Below, in pieces: positions 15,765-27,551 of a stretch of 45,872 bases of DNA (position 1 is its first letter; each line of letters opens with the position of its first letter). The DNA comes from an uncultured Acidobacteriota bacterium (GTDB lineage Bacteria; Acidobacteriota; Thermoanaerobaculia; Gp7-AA8), in assembly GCA_937870635.1 (NCBI GenBank), contig CALMZP010000013.1, forward strand, positions 1-45,872. Direction: 5' to 3'. A program made the position numbers and the translations under genes. The notes below the pieces were generated by a model. It was not told the DNA's origin, made no database searches, and was given only the letters and a program-made list of their open reading frames with translations.

Positions 15765-16289
15765 CTATGGTCTCACGAACTTCCGGCGCGCTTTCTCTGT
15801 CGCCGCGCGCCACCGGCAGCCGGGGGCGTGATCGTTCACCATCCCGCATGCCTGCATGAACGCGTAGACGGTGGTTGGGCCGACGAACGTCCAGCCGCGG
15901 CGTTTGAGATCCTTTGCGAGCGCTTTCGCATCGTCGAACCGCCAGAGATATTTCGCGAGAGACCCATGCTCCTTTGCGGTCTCGAGCGCGCGCTTCGCGT
16001 TGTTGATCGTCGATTCGATCTTGCCGCGATGACGGACGATGCCGGCATCGCCGAGGAGGCGCTTCACGTCGCGGGCGCCGAGGCGGGCGACAAGGGCGAT
16101 GTCGAAATCGTGAAAGGCGCGGCGGAAGTTTTCCCGCTTGCGGAGGATCGTGATCCAGCTCAGTCCCGACTGAAATCCCTCGAGGCAGATCTTCTCGAAG
16201 AGTCGCCGGTCATCGGCGACGGGGAGCCCCCACTCGGTGTCGTGGTACTGCTGATACAGGGGATCGTCGCCGGCCCAGGAGCAACGCAT
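15765..16289 (-). CDS. tag: DNA-3-methyladenine glycosylase I
   Basis: 174 residues, a normal Tag size. It starts MRCSWAGDDPLYQQYHDTEWGLPV. The four-residue zinc snap known for Tag is visible: Cys3 and the His of YHDTEW at the N-terminus, and His/Cys of NDHAPGCRW at the C-terminus. The TEWG Glu and the FQSGLSWITILRKRENF segment form the 3-methyladenine pocket. It excises alkylated adenine from DNA in base excision repair. Start ATG at 16289, since residues upstream are not Tag-like. It leads a two-gene unit with the ACT-domain gene. Confidence 0.95.
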   Translation of the reverse strand: MRCSWAGDDPLYQQYHDTEWGLPVADDRRLFEKICLEGFQSGLSWITILRKRENFRRAFHDFDIALVARLGARDVKRLLGDAGIVRHRGKIESTINNAKRALETAKEHGSLAKYLWRFDDAKALAKDLKRRGWTFVGPTTVYAFMQACGMVNDHAPGCRWRAATEKARRKFVRP

Positions 16290-16306
16290 GGCGGCAGCAT
16301 AGCTTT

Positions 16307-16461
16307 GAACGATGAACGATGAACGATGAAGGCAACTGTTGCCCCACGTCACCCTGAGCTGCGAAGACAGCGAAGGGCCTCAAGATGCGCAACTCGAGGT
16401 TCTTCGCCGTCTTCGCGGCTCAGAATGACGTGAACTTCATCGTTCATCGTTTGTTCATCGG
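16307..16461. repeat. Composite palindrome: GAACGAT heptamer arms around a CACGTCACCCTGAG element
   Basis: The outer left arm is three copies of GAACGAT (16307-16330). The outer right arm is CTTCATCGTTCATCGTTTGTTCATCGG (16435-16461, complement). Inside lies an 88-nt inverted repeat (16345-16432) with arms CACGTCACCCTGAG...GAAGACAGCGAAGGGCCTC and their complement. The inner element recurs at 18277-18370 inside a different heptamer hairpin. The stop codon of the lipoprotein gene (16462-16464) touches the right arm. Confidence 0.85.
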
Positions 16462-16749
16462 TTACGGCTGGTTGCCGGGCTTGGAATGCTGCTGAATCTC
16501 CTTGCCTGCTTCTTCGAGGGCGGTGCCGGTCTGGCGCGCTCCCTCGCGTACGGCGGTTTCCGTCGCCTGCGCGGCGTCGCGCAGCGCGGTTTCGGTGGCC
16601 TGGGCGGCGGTGGCGGCGCTGTCTGCCGCTGCTGCCGTGGCGGCCGTGTCGGTCGAGATCTCGACGCTGTTTTCGCCCGTACGCTCGACGTCACAAGCCG
16701 TCAGAGAAAACGCGAGGACGACGATTCCGAGGATTGAAAGTTGTTTCAT
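16462..16749 (-). CDS. Small lipoprotein with alanine-rich coiled repeats
   Basis: 95 residues; GGAGG lies 6 nt before the ATG at 16749. The leader MKQLSILGIVVLAFSLTAC ends in a clear lipobox (LTAC). The rest is Ala/Thr/Glu-rich with a repeated pattern (AAQATETALRDAAQATETAV), giving an 11-residue periodicity typical of an extended amphipathic helix, somewhat like Lpp or apolipoprotein-type proteins. It is probably a periplasmic membrane-anchored helix; partner unknown. It diverges from the kinase-receiver gene across 98 nt. Confidence 0.75.
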   Translation of the reverse strand: MKQLSILGIVVLAFSLTACDVERTGENSVEISTDTAATAAAADSAATAAQATETALRDAAQATETAVREGARQTGTALEEAGKEIQQHSKPGNQP

Positions 16750-16847
16750 GTTGCCTCCGTAGGCCAAATCCGCTTCAACGGTCGTGCCACGAGCCCAGCT
16801 GTAGGTGCTATGCTCTCTTTCAACAAAAACGGAGCCAAATTCCCCTA

Positions 16848-18183
<1,336 letters not shown>

Positions 18184-18188
<5 letters not shown>

Positions 18189-18402
18189 CCGTTAACCGTT
18201 AACCGTTAACCGTTCATTGGCTTACCACATCGGTAGTCGCGTGTCGTCAGGCCTTCGCCGTCAAGCCGGTGCTCGTGGCCACGTCACCCTGAGCCGCGAA
18301 GACGGCGAAGGGCCTCAAGTTGCGTAACCTGAGATCCTTCGGCGTCTTCGCGCCTCAGGATGACGTGGCCTAGACTACGCTCTTGCGGTTAACGGTTAAC
18401 GG

Positions 18403-18423
<21 letters not shown>
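18184..18423. repeat. Composite palindrome: GTTAACC heptamer arms around a CACGTCACCCTGAG element
   Basis: The left arm (18184-18214) is GGTAACC followed by four GTTAACC units; the right arm (18387-18423) is five GGTTAAC units in the opposite sense. An inner inverted repeat (18277-18370) is nearly identical to that at 16345-16432. The two convergent genes both stop inside the outer arms: the kinase at 18186-18188 and the RND pump at 18403-18405. About 60 nt each side of the inner element shows nothing recognisable. Confidence 0.9.
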
Positions 18424-21617
<3,194 letters not shown>

Positions 21618-21621
<4 letters not shown>

Positions 21622-22763
21622 CGGCTCAGCTCCGAGATGAGAACGCCTTCACGAAGCGTGGGGCTGACAGCGGAGACGATTCGCTCGCCGGCGCGCAGGC
21701 CTGAGAGAACTTCAACGCGGTCGCCGCTCGTCTCACCGAGCGTGACGAGGCGCAGCAGGGCTTTGCCTTCGTCTTCGACGACGAATACGCCGGTCACCTG
21801 CCCGCGGCGGACGACCGCGCGGAGCGGGATCATGATCGCCTGAGCATCGCCCGAGCGAACCTGCACGCGGGCGTAGGAGCCGGATCGCCAGGCCGTTCCC
21901 GCGGGAAGGTCGATGGTGATGAGTGAGGTGCGGGTGCGTGGATCGAGCGACGGGACGACGTGCGCCACACGGCCGCGAATGGAAGCTTTGCCGATCTCGA
22001 CGATGACTTCGTCCGAGACTGCCACGGCCGCCGTCTCGTCGACGGTGGCTTCGACGCGATAGTTCGAGGCGCTGTCGATGGTCAGCAGTGGAGTGCCGGG
22101 CGCGGCCTGCGATCCGGGGTCGATGAGCCGCGCGCTGACGACGCCGTCGAAGGGCGCACGCACGCGGGTGTAGCTGGACATCGTCACGGCCTGCGCGGCG
22201 GAAGCGCCGGCGGCATCCCGCTGGGCGAGAAGTTGCTGGCGGGTCTGGCGCGCGCGATCCAGCTCCGCGGCCGCGGAGAGGTGCTGTGCGCGTGCGCGCT
22301 CATACTCCTGCACGCTCACCGAGCCGCGCTCACGAAGCGCGGCAAACCGTTTGAACGTTGCTTCCGCGAAGGCCGCCTGCGCCTGGGCCGACGCGATCGC
22401 GGCGGTTGCGCTGTCGATCGCTTCCGCTGCCTGGCCCTGGCCGGCGCGCGCGAGCGCAACCTGCGCGTTGGCGTCACGGGGGTCGATCTCGAGCAGGAGC
22501 TGGCCCTTCTTCACGCGGTCGCCTTCGCGGACATGCACGGCGACGACGTCGCCCGCGATCCGCGCCGCGATCGAAGAGATCGCCGATGACCGGACCGTTC
22601 CAGCGAAGGAGTGGAGCCGGGGAACTTTTTGGACGGAGACGGCGCTCACCGGCGCGGAGACCGTCACGGTTTCCTGTTTCGGGGTGTCGCCGTTGCCGCA
22701 TGCCAGCGCGAACGCGCTCACGACCGCAAGCGCGATCGCACTATAGAAACGATTCGACATCAT
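21618..22763 (-). CDS. RND efflux periplasmic adaptor (membrane fusion lipoprotein)
   Basis: 381 residues. The lipobox ALAC appears after [22 protein letters not shown], so the protein is anchored in the inner membrane. The order is half-motif 1 of the lipoyl domain ([26 protein letters not shown]), an Ala/Arg-rich coiled-coil hairpin (about 95-200), half-motif 2 ([22 protein letters not shown]), beta-barrel and membrane-proximal domains. It links the pump to the TolC channel. GGAG lies 6 nt before the ATG at 22763. Its first 23 nt overlap the tolC-like 3' end, and its stop overlaps the pump start. Confidence 0.93.
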
Positions 22764-24069
22764 GTAATTCTCCGGTGGCTCGCAGCAGCTCGGCCTGACC
22801 GATGACGTGGTCATGACGCGCGGCGAGCAGATCGAGTTGGGCGCGCAGCACGGCCGTGTCGGCGCGAAGCTGGTCGCTGATGGTGGTCAGTCCGTTGTCG
22901 TAGCGGTCGCGGATGATGCGCGCGGCCGCCTCCGCCTGGGATGCGGCCTTGGTGGCCAGTGCAACGCGTTGTTCCGCGCTCCGCAGGCGGTGCCAGGCCG
23001 TGACGATCTCCATCGTCACGCGGTCCCGCGCCGCTGCTTCTGCCGCGCGGGCGGCTTCCCGTCCCGCACGCGCTTCGGCAACTCTCGCGAACTTCGAGGC
23101 ATCGAGGAGATCGATCGAGGCCACGAGGCCGAAGGTGCGGTCCGCGCCGGAAGTCGTGAACGTGCGGCCGCTGGCGCCCCACGATGCGAATCCGTCGAGG
23201 CGGGGCAGCAGCGATCCCCGTGCGGTCTGCAGCTCGAGACGGGCGTTGTCCACGGTGGCTCTGGCCGCCGCGAGGTCGCCGCGGCTCGCGCCGCGGGCGA
23301 TCGCATGCTCGAGAGTGACGGCGGCGAAGGCCTTCTCGGACGTCGCTGAAGAGATTTCGATCGGCTCCTGCACGGGCCGTTGCAGGAAGGTGACGAGTGA
23401 CGCGCGGGCGATCGCCGCCGCCCCTTCGGCATCGACGAGCTGTTGCCGAAACTCGGCCAGCTGCACTTCCGCGGCGAGGAGGTCCGATTCGACGATCAGA
23501 CCTTCAGACAGTTTGTCGCGGATGGAGGCGACTTCGGCCTCCGCCGCCTTCACGGCGGCTTCGGTGACGGCGCGACGCTCGTCGGCGATGGCGACCCCGT
23601 AATACGCCCGCAGGACGCCGACGATCGTCTGCTGCCGAAGCTCCTCCGCGCCGTGCTTCGATCCGGAAACCGCGTTTTGTGTCTGGCGTGTGGCGTTCAA
23701 CCGGCGGAACTGATCGAAGAACGTATAGCGGATGTTCAGTGCGAGACGGTCGTTCCGGAGGGAGGACGGATCGTTGAGAAAGGCCGGATCGAAGTGCTGC
23801 TGTCCGAACCGCCCCTGCTCGAGCAGCGACCCGAAGACGAAGACCGGGTTGTCGCTCTGCGTCGAAGACGCCGTCGCGTCGATTCTCGGGAGCCATCCCG
23901 ACCGGGCCCGCGCGGCACGTGCCTCAGCCATGCCGACGGATGCCGCGGCCGACACCATCACCGGATTCTTCTCGAGGGCCTCCGCAACGGCCTGGCTCAG
24001 CGTGAGAGGCTGCGCGAAGGCCGTCGCCGTGCCCCCAAGGAGCATCATCATGAAGAGAAGCTGTCTCAC
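22741..24069 (-). CDS. TolC family outer-membrane efflux channel
   Basis: 442 residues from a GTG at 24069 that overlaps the DUF2892 stop codon (GTGA). The signal peptide is MRQLLFMMMLLGGTATAFA, then QPLTLSQAVAEALEKNPVM, the classic OEP repeat start. Two OEP repeats follow, each with a long helical hairpin; the second starts near LEHAIARGASRGDLAAARATVDNARLEL. It is the outer-membrane exit duct of the RND pump encoded downstream. Longer upstream starts run through the DUF2892 gene in another frame and are rejected. Translation is coupled on both sides. Confidence 0.92.
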   Translation of the reverse strand: MRQLLFMMMLLGGTATAFAQPLTLSQAVAEALEKNPVMVSAAASVGMAEARAARARSGWLPRIDATASSTQSDNPVFVFGSLLEQGRFGQQHFDPAFLNDPSSLRNDRLALNIRYTFFDQFRRLNATRQTQNAVSGSKHGAEELRQQTIVGVLRAYYGVAIADERRAVTEAAVKAAEAEVASIRDKLSEGLIVESDLLAAEVQLAEFRQQLVDAEGAAAIARASLVTFLQRPVQEPIEISSATSEKAFAAVTLEHAIARGASRGDLAAARATVDNARLELQTARGSLLPRLDGFASWGASGRTFTTSGADRTFGLVASIDLLDASKFARVAEARAGREAARAAEAAARDRVTMEIVTAWHRLRSAEQRVALATKAASQAEAAARIIRDRYDNGLTTISDQLRADTAVLRAQLDLLAARHDHVIGQAELLRATGELHDVESFL

Positions 24070-24287
24070 GACGCGTCCCGAACCTCGCCATGCATGGCGC
24101 ACTCGCGAACGCCGAAACCGCGGAGGACGGCCATCATCGGGCACCAGTTGGTGAATGCGGACTGGAGAAGATTGAGGCCGACGAAGGCGGTGAAGAGGTA
24201 GAACCAGGGGCTGAGGAGCCAGCCGAGGGCGACCGAGAGGAGGATGAAGAAGCCGGCGATGAGGCGAAGGATGCGTTCGAGGTGCAT
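24066..24287 (-). CDS. DUF2892 (YgaP transmembrane-like) membrane protein
   Basis: 73 residues with two hydrophobic segments (IAGFFILLSVALGWLLSP and FYLFTAFVGLNLLQSAFTNWCP). The NWCPMMAVLRGFGV motif is the family signature. Related domains form the membrane part of E. coli YgaP, which also carries a rhodanese domain. The function here is unknown; the two Cys (NWCP and RECAMHG) could be redox active. It is the first gene of the efflux operon, under a strong-looking promoter, and overlaps the tolC-like start by 4 nt. Confidence 0.87.
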   Translation of the reverse strand: MHLERILRLIAGFFILLSVALGWLLSPWFYLFTAFVGLNLLQSAFTNWCPMMAVLRGFGVRECAMHGEVRDAS

Positions 24288-24324
24288 GTCGATTGATTCT
24301 CCTGCTGCTGGTCAAACCAGCTTG

Positions 24325-24354
24325 TTGCGAACTATATGCCCATAAAGTTATATT
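24325..24354 (+). promoter_or_regulatory. Promoter for arsR, probably giving a leaderless mRNA
   Basis: Plus strand: -35 TTGCGA (24325-24330), an 18-nt spacer, and -10 TATATT (24349-24354). The expected start site is about 24361, only about 3 nt before the first ATG (24364), and neither this ATG nor the one at 24376 has a Shine-Dalgarno sequence. An AT-rich stretch with weak dyad symmetry (24331-24354) shared with the divergent promoter is the likely ArsR operator. Confidence 0.5.
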
Positions 24355-24359
24355 GTCAA
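24331..24359 (-). promoter_or_regulatory. Sigma-70 promoter for the DUF2892-tolC-adaptor-RND operon
   Basis: Minus strand: -35 TTGACA (24359-24354), a 17-nt spacer, and -10 TATAGT (24336-24331). This is near consensus and about 45-70 nt upstream of the DUF2892 ATG at 24287. It overlaps the divergent arsR promoter almost completely. A CTGGT-CAA-ACCAG palindrome (24308-24320) lies in the predicted 5' UTR. Confidence 0.7.
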
Positions 24360-24363
24360 CCGT

Positions 24364-24735
24364 ATGATCTGTACCATGAGCGCGAAACGACTGTCGCCGG
24401 CGGCGATCGAGATGGTCGCCAACCGGTTCCGGATCCTGGGGGAGCCCCTGCGAATTCGCATCCTTCAAGAGTTGCAGGATGGGGAGAAGAGTGTGAGCGA
24501 GCTCGTCACGGCTGTCGGGTCGACCCAGCCGAACGTGAGCAAGCACCTGCGCATCCTTCAGGAAGCGGGGTTCATCGGGCGCCGCCAGGAAGGGAATCTC
24601 GTTTATTGTCATATCGAGGACCCGTCCGTATTCGAGCTATGCAACGTCGTATGCGCGACGCTGGGCGAACAGCTCTCCCTGAACGCGCGGATGGCGGCCG
24701 AGCTCAGCCGGGGCATGGCGCCGCGCAGGCGATAA
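24364..24735 (+). CDS. ArsR family transcriptional repressor
   Basis: 123 residues, one winged-helix domain. The recognition helix is TQPNVSKHLRIL (about 54-65), preceded by GEKSVSELVTAVG and followed by the wing (GRRQEGNLVYCHIED). Cys82, Cys93 and Cys97 (VYCHI, ELCNVVC) are candidate sensor thiols. The Cys in helix 2 used by BigR/YgaV-type persulfide sensors is not present at that position. It is divergent from the RND efflux operon and their promoters overlap, so it very likely represses that operon and itself. The inducer is not identifiable. A start at 24376 (MSAKRLSP) is the alternative. Confidence 0.88.
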   Translation: MICTMSAKRLSPAAIEMVANRFRILGEPLRIRILQELQDGEKSVSELVTAVGSTQPNVSKHLRILQEAGFIGRRQEGNLVYCHIEDPSVFELCNVVCATLGEQLSLNARMAAELSRGMAPRRR

Positions 24736-24778
24736 GGACTTGCCACTTGCTTTGGGCTCCATGTAATTTTGCGGGGTC

Positions 24779-25159
24779 GTGCTGACTCCCGCCCTCAACC
24801 AGTTCATCGCTACCAACATCCAGAGTGTGGAAGAGGTGGAGATCGTCAGCCTGCTCAGCCGTTCGCCAGAGACATTCTGGAGCTCCGAGGCGATCGCGAG
24901 CCAGGTGGGTCTGAACCAGGACGTCGTGGCGGCGAAGGCCCGGGAGCTGGTGCGGCGGGGCATCCTGGCCGCCGGGGAGTCCGGACCGGTGTTCCGATAT
25001 GCACCGTCCAGTCCTGCGATACGGGACAGCGTCACGTCTCTGCTCTCCATGTATCGCGATCACCGCATTTCGGTGATCAACGCGATCTACTCGGCGAACC
25101 TGACGCGATTGCGCAGCTTCGCCGACGCGTTCAAGCTCGGCGGCGGAGGGAACCAGTGA
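24779..25159 (+). CDS. Winged-helix DNA-binding protein, unknown family
   Basis: 126 residues from a GTG at 24779 with GCGGGG upstream. The segment SVEEVEIVSLLSRSPETFWSSEAIASQVGLNQDVVAAKARELVRRGIL reads as a MarR/GntR-like winged helix (helix-turn-helix about 34-62), followed by a long C-terminal helix (about 85-115) that may dimerise. It is the first gene of a three-gene unit; its TGA overlaps the GTG of the next gene. It is likely a regulator of, or a partner for, the two DUF5985 membrane proteins. Family assignment is weak. Confidence 0.65.
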   Translation: MLTPALNQFIATNIQSVEEVEIVSLLSRSPETFWSSEAIASQVGLNQDVVAAKARELVRRGILAAGESGPVFRYAPSSPAIRDSVTSLLSMYRDHRISVINAIYSANLTRLRSFADAFKLGGGGNQ

Positions 25160-25416
25160 TCGGCCTGATCGTGTATGGCCTGTGCGTCGTCACCAGCGCG
25201 CTCTGCGCCGTGCTTCTCCTTCGCGGCTATGCGCGGAGCCGCGTCCCTCTGCTGCTGTGGAGCGGCCTCTGTTTCATCGGGCTGGCGCTGAACAATCTGC
25301 TTCTGTTCATCGATGTGCAGATGGCGCCGATGATCGATCTGTCGACCTGGCGCACAGTGCCGGCCCTGGTCGGCGTGCTGCTCCTGCTCTACGGCATGAT
25401 CTGGGAGACGCGATGA
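25156..25416 (+). CDS. DUF5985-like small membrane protein (first of a pair)
   Basis: 86 residues with about three hydrophobic helices (IGLIVYGLCVVTSALCAVLLL, LLLWSGLCFIGLALNNLLLFIDV, VPALVGVLLLLYGMIW). It starts at a GTG that overlaps the preceding stop (GTGA) and ends in an ATGA overlap with the next gene, so three genes are translationally coupled. The middle segment RSRVPLLLWSGLCFIGLALNN resembles the second member's RDRLFALFATAFGLLALQRL, so the pair are divergent paralogues. Function unknown. Confidence 0.72.
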   Translation: MIGLIVYGLCVVTSALCAVLLLRGYARSRVPLLLWSGLCFIGLALNNLLLFIDVQMAPMIDLSTWRTVPALVGVLLLLYGMIWETR

Positions 25417-25661
25417 CGCAGTCGATCATCAGCGGCGCCCTGGCCATGGCGTACTTCATCGCCGCCATGTTCTTCCTCAAGTACTGGACCGCGGCGCGCG
25501 ATCGTCTGTTCGCACTCTTCGCAACCGCGTTCGGCCTGCTGGCCCTTCAGCGGCTGGCCCTTCCGTACGCGCCGCCAGACCTGGTCTGGCTCCTCTACGT
25601 CGTCCGCCTTCTGGCCTTCGTGCTGATCATCATCGCCATCGTGGACAAGAACCGGGCCTGA
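25413..25661 (+). CDS. DUF5985-like small membrane protein (second of a pair)
   Basis: 82 residues, three predicted membrane helices (SIISGALAMAYFIAAMFFLKYW, LFALFATAFGLLALQRLAL, VWLLYVVRLLAFVLIIIAIVD). The FLKYWTAARDRLFALFA segment is the feature I associate with DUF5985. It starts inside the stop of the preceding gene (ATGA). Two such proteins next to each other could form a hetero-oligomer in the inner membrane. No enzymatic residues are evident. Confidence 0.75.
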   Translation: MTQSIISGALAMAYFIAAMFFLKYWTAARDRLFALFATAFGLLALQRLALPYAPPDLVWLLYVVRLLAFVLIIIAIVDKNRA

Positions 25662-25668
25662 GGTCTCC

Positions 25669-25767
25669 GTGCTCCCCGTGGTCTCCGTGGTAATTCATCC
25701 CACCACGGAGCACACGGAGAGCTCAGTCGCGACAGTTTTGATCACGTCATCCTGTCAGGATGACGTG
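25669..25767. repeat. CTCCGTG inverted repeat and a perfect 25-nt palindrome
   Basis: CTCCGTGCTCCCCGTGGTCT and CTCCGTGGT are followed by the complement ACCACGGAGCACACGGAG, a hairpin at 25669-25718. At 25743-25767 is CACGTCATCCTG-T-CAGGATGACGTG, a perfect palindrome made of only the ends of the inner element seen at 16345-16432 and 18277-18370. It may serve as a transcript end between the convergent DUF5985 and osmC-like genes. Confidence 0.8.
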
Positions 25768-25783
25768 GGCCTTTACGGTGCGC

Positions 25784-26173
25784 CTACAGCGCGATCTCGA
25801 TCTCGAACTCCGGCGGATCGAAGAGCGTCTTCTTCACCGCGCACTGATCGACGGCGCGGTGCAGCGCTTTCTCGTACTTTTCCGGGAACCCCGCCGGCGC
25901 CTTCATATGGATCTGAATCGTCGTCAGGCGTTTCGTGGCCGGATCGCGCACCGGATTCAGCGACAGGGCCAGCCCTTCGGTCGACAGCGCGCGCTCCTGG
26001 CAGAAACGCAGGGCGTAGAAGCCCATGCACGTCGCGATGGAGGCCAGGAAGAGATCGAAGGGCGACATCGCGGTGTTCTGGCCGATGGGTTCAGGCTGGT
26101 CGGTGGGAACGGTGTTGCCGCGGTACGTCGCATCCACCCGAACGCCGCCAGGGAAACTGACTGTGATGCTCAT
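25784..26173 (-). CDS. OsmC/YhfA family peroxide or thiol-redox protein
   Basis: 129 residues from the ATG at 26173 (AAGG 9 nt upstream). The two family cysteines are present: IATCMGFYALRFC and DQCAVKKTL. SPFDLFLASIATC and the C-terminal PPEFEIEIAL fit YhfA-type OsmC proteins. These small dimers reduce organic peroxides using a Cys pair, or act on thiols. It is divergent from the putative seleno-rhodanese gene (111 nt apart), which may indicate a shared sulfur or redox theme. Longer starts run through the divergent gene and are rejected. Confidence 0.9.
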   Translation of the reverse strand: MSITVSFPGGVRVDATYRGNTVPTDQPEPIGQNTAMSPFDLFLASIATCMGFYALRFCQERALSTEGLALSLNPVRDPATKRLTTIQIHMKAPAGFPEKYEKALHRAVDQCAVKKTLFDPPEFEIEIAL

Positions 26174-26284
26174 GCGTCTTACCTTCGCGCGCAGTCCGCC
26201 CGGGGAAGCGTGATCAAAGGGACATTGCGTTGTGACGCTTCTCCGTGTACGGTTGCGCGCTGAAAAACTGAGGAACGCAATTTC

Positions 26285-26869
26285 ATGGCCAAACGAACAC
26301 AAGATCGTATCCAGCAGAATGAGGCGGCGGCGCCGTCTCGCGGACCGCTGATCGTCCTGACCGCGGGCAGCATCGCCGTCGCCGCGCTCGTCGGATGGGC
26401 GCTGACCCGAACCGTAGAGCCCGCTGACCCGGAAACCTCGACCGTCGCGACGTCCTCGCCCGCTCCCGCCACCTCTTCCGCTCCACCGTCCGTCCCGCCC
26501 GCCGGCGCGACACCGCCGCCGGTGCAGACGCCGGAAGGGGCGGTGCCTCGCATCAACGCCGAGCAGCTGAAGCAGATGGTCGACACCGGCGCCATCACTC
26601 TCGTCGACGTACGCGACTCCGTGTCGTACAACAACGGACACATTCCCGGTGCGATTCACATCCCGTTCGCACGCGTGGAAGCGGAGGCCTCGCGGCTGCC
26701 CAAAGACAAGCCGATCGTCGCGTACTGTACGTGACCAAACGAAGAATCGAGCGCCGGTGCGGCGCTCATCCTTCAAAGACAGGGTTTCAACAACGTCTCT
26801 GCTCTCCTCGGCGGTCTCGAGGCGTGGCGCGGCCAGGGCTTCGAAGTCCGCAGCGGCCTCGCGCCCTGA
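26285..26869 (+). CDS. Membrane-anchored rhodanese-like protein, probable selenoprotein (in-frame TGA at 26732-26734)
   Basis: Read through one TGA this is 194 residues. Residues 21-40 form a membrane helix, 45-85 a Pro/Ala/Thr linker, and about 88-190 a rhodanese domain (TLVDVRDSVSYNNGHIPGAIH, then KPIVAYCT). The frame then meets TGA at codon 150 and continues without any shift as PNEESSAGAALILQRQG and GGLEAWRGQGFEV, the rest of a normal rhodanese fold, to a TGA at 26867-26869. Homologues from memory read YC-x-C-PNE here, so TGA replaces a Cys codon in the active-site loop. A GC-rich hairpin with a GGU loop lies 14 nt past the TGA (26749-26767), where bacterial SECIS elements sit. Alternatives are a nonsense mutation or a sequence error. 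Confidence 0.75.
26749..26767 (+). promoter_or_regulatory. Candidate bacterial SECIS hairpin
   Basis: GAGCGCC-GGTGC-GGCGCTC: a perfect 7-bp stem (8 if the outer loop G and C pair) whose loop begins GGU. The stem base is 14 nt and the loop G's are 22-23 nt after the TGA at 26732-26734. In E. coli fdhF the essential loop GU lies about 20-21 nt after its UGA, so geometry and the loop G/U fit. The stem also encodes protein (SSAGAAL), as bacterial SECIS must. Confidence 0.65.
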
Positions 26870-26876
26870 TCGCCGT

Positions 26877-27527
26877 CTAGCGCCGGCGCCGTTCGTCGTA
26901 CATCCGCAGGCCCGCTTCCTCTGCAGACAGGGGAAGCGGCGCGGGCGGCGCGATCTGCAGCGCCTGCACGTAAACGCGCGCGCACGACTCCATGACGATC
27001 GCGGCGTGAAGGGCGCGATCGAGATCGCGGCCGACGCATAGATTGCCGTGATTCGCCAGGATCACGCCGGCGCGCTGCCCGAGCGCGGCCAGCGCGTTCT
27101 CTCCCACCGCATCCGTTCCCGTGAATGCGTAGTCGCTCACTTCGATGGTTCCCCCGAGGTGGAGAAACATCTCGTCGATGATGGGAGGGAGGGGGAGGCG
27201 AAGCACGGAGAGCGTGGTGATGAAGGGCGCGTGCGTGTGCACGAGCGCGCCGATGTCCGGGCGCGCCTGGTAGACGACGCGGTGCATGGGCAACTCACCC
27301 GACGGCGGCGCGACCGACTCCACGGCCTCGCCGCTGGCGAGATCGACGATCACGATCTCCTCGGTCCTCATCCGGTCGTAAGGAATCGACGTCGGAGTGA
27401 TGGCGATGTGATGATCGTCCGCGCGGCGGCTGACGTTGCCCGCGGACCCGACGGCCAGCCCCTGCTCCCACATCTGGCGGGCGTGCAGCCACACGTCGTG
27501 TCGTACCTCGGCGTATCGGTCAGACAT
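26877..27527 (-). CDS. Class II aldolase/adducin family protein
   Basis: 216 residues, the usual size for fuculose-phosphate aldolase relatives. Zinc ligands are seen in HTHAP and in ANHGNLC; the catalytic Glu is in SGELPMH. Opening residues ([23 protein letters not shown], then ITPTSIPYD) are the family's substrate-phosphate loop. Candidate activities are L-fuculose/ribulose-phosphate aldol cleavage or epimerisation, or methylthioribulose-phosphate dehydration; context does not decide. It converges on the rhodanese gene (7 nt apart) and diverges from the ligase pseudogene (24 nt). Confidence 0.87.
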   Translation of the reverse strand: MSDRYAEVRHDVWLHARQMWEQGLAVGSAGNVSRRADDHHIAITPTSIPYDRMRTEEIVIVDLASGEAVESVAPPSGELPMHRVVYQARPDIGALVHTHAPFITTLSVLRLPLPPIIDEMFLHLGGTIEVSDYAFTGTDAVGENALAALGQRAGVILANHGNLCVGRDLDRALHAAIVMESCARVYVQALQIAPPAPLPLSAEEAGLRMYDERRRR

Positions 27528-27551
27528 CGCGCGAAGAGTACATTACGCGAG

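Noticed and set aside
24364-24735. ArsR protein as a BigR/YgaV-type persulfide sensor because of the adjacent DUF2892
   Set aside because: The helix-2 Cys typical of those sensors is absent; the Cys present are at 82, 93 and 97, so the inducer stays open.
25743-25767. Perfect palindrome as an intrinsic terminator
   Set aside because: There is no T tract after the stem on either strand; better explained as a minimal repeat copy.
26285-26734. Rhodanese gene as simply a short protein ending at 149 residues
   Set aside because: The sequence after the TGA continues the rhodanese fold in the same frame without any shift, and a well-placed hairpin follows; a natural end in the active-site loop makes no structural sense.
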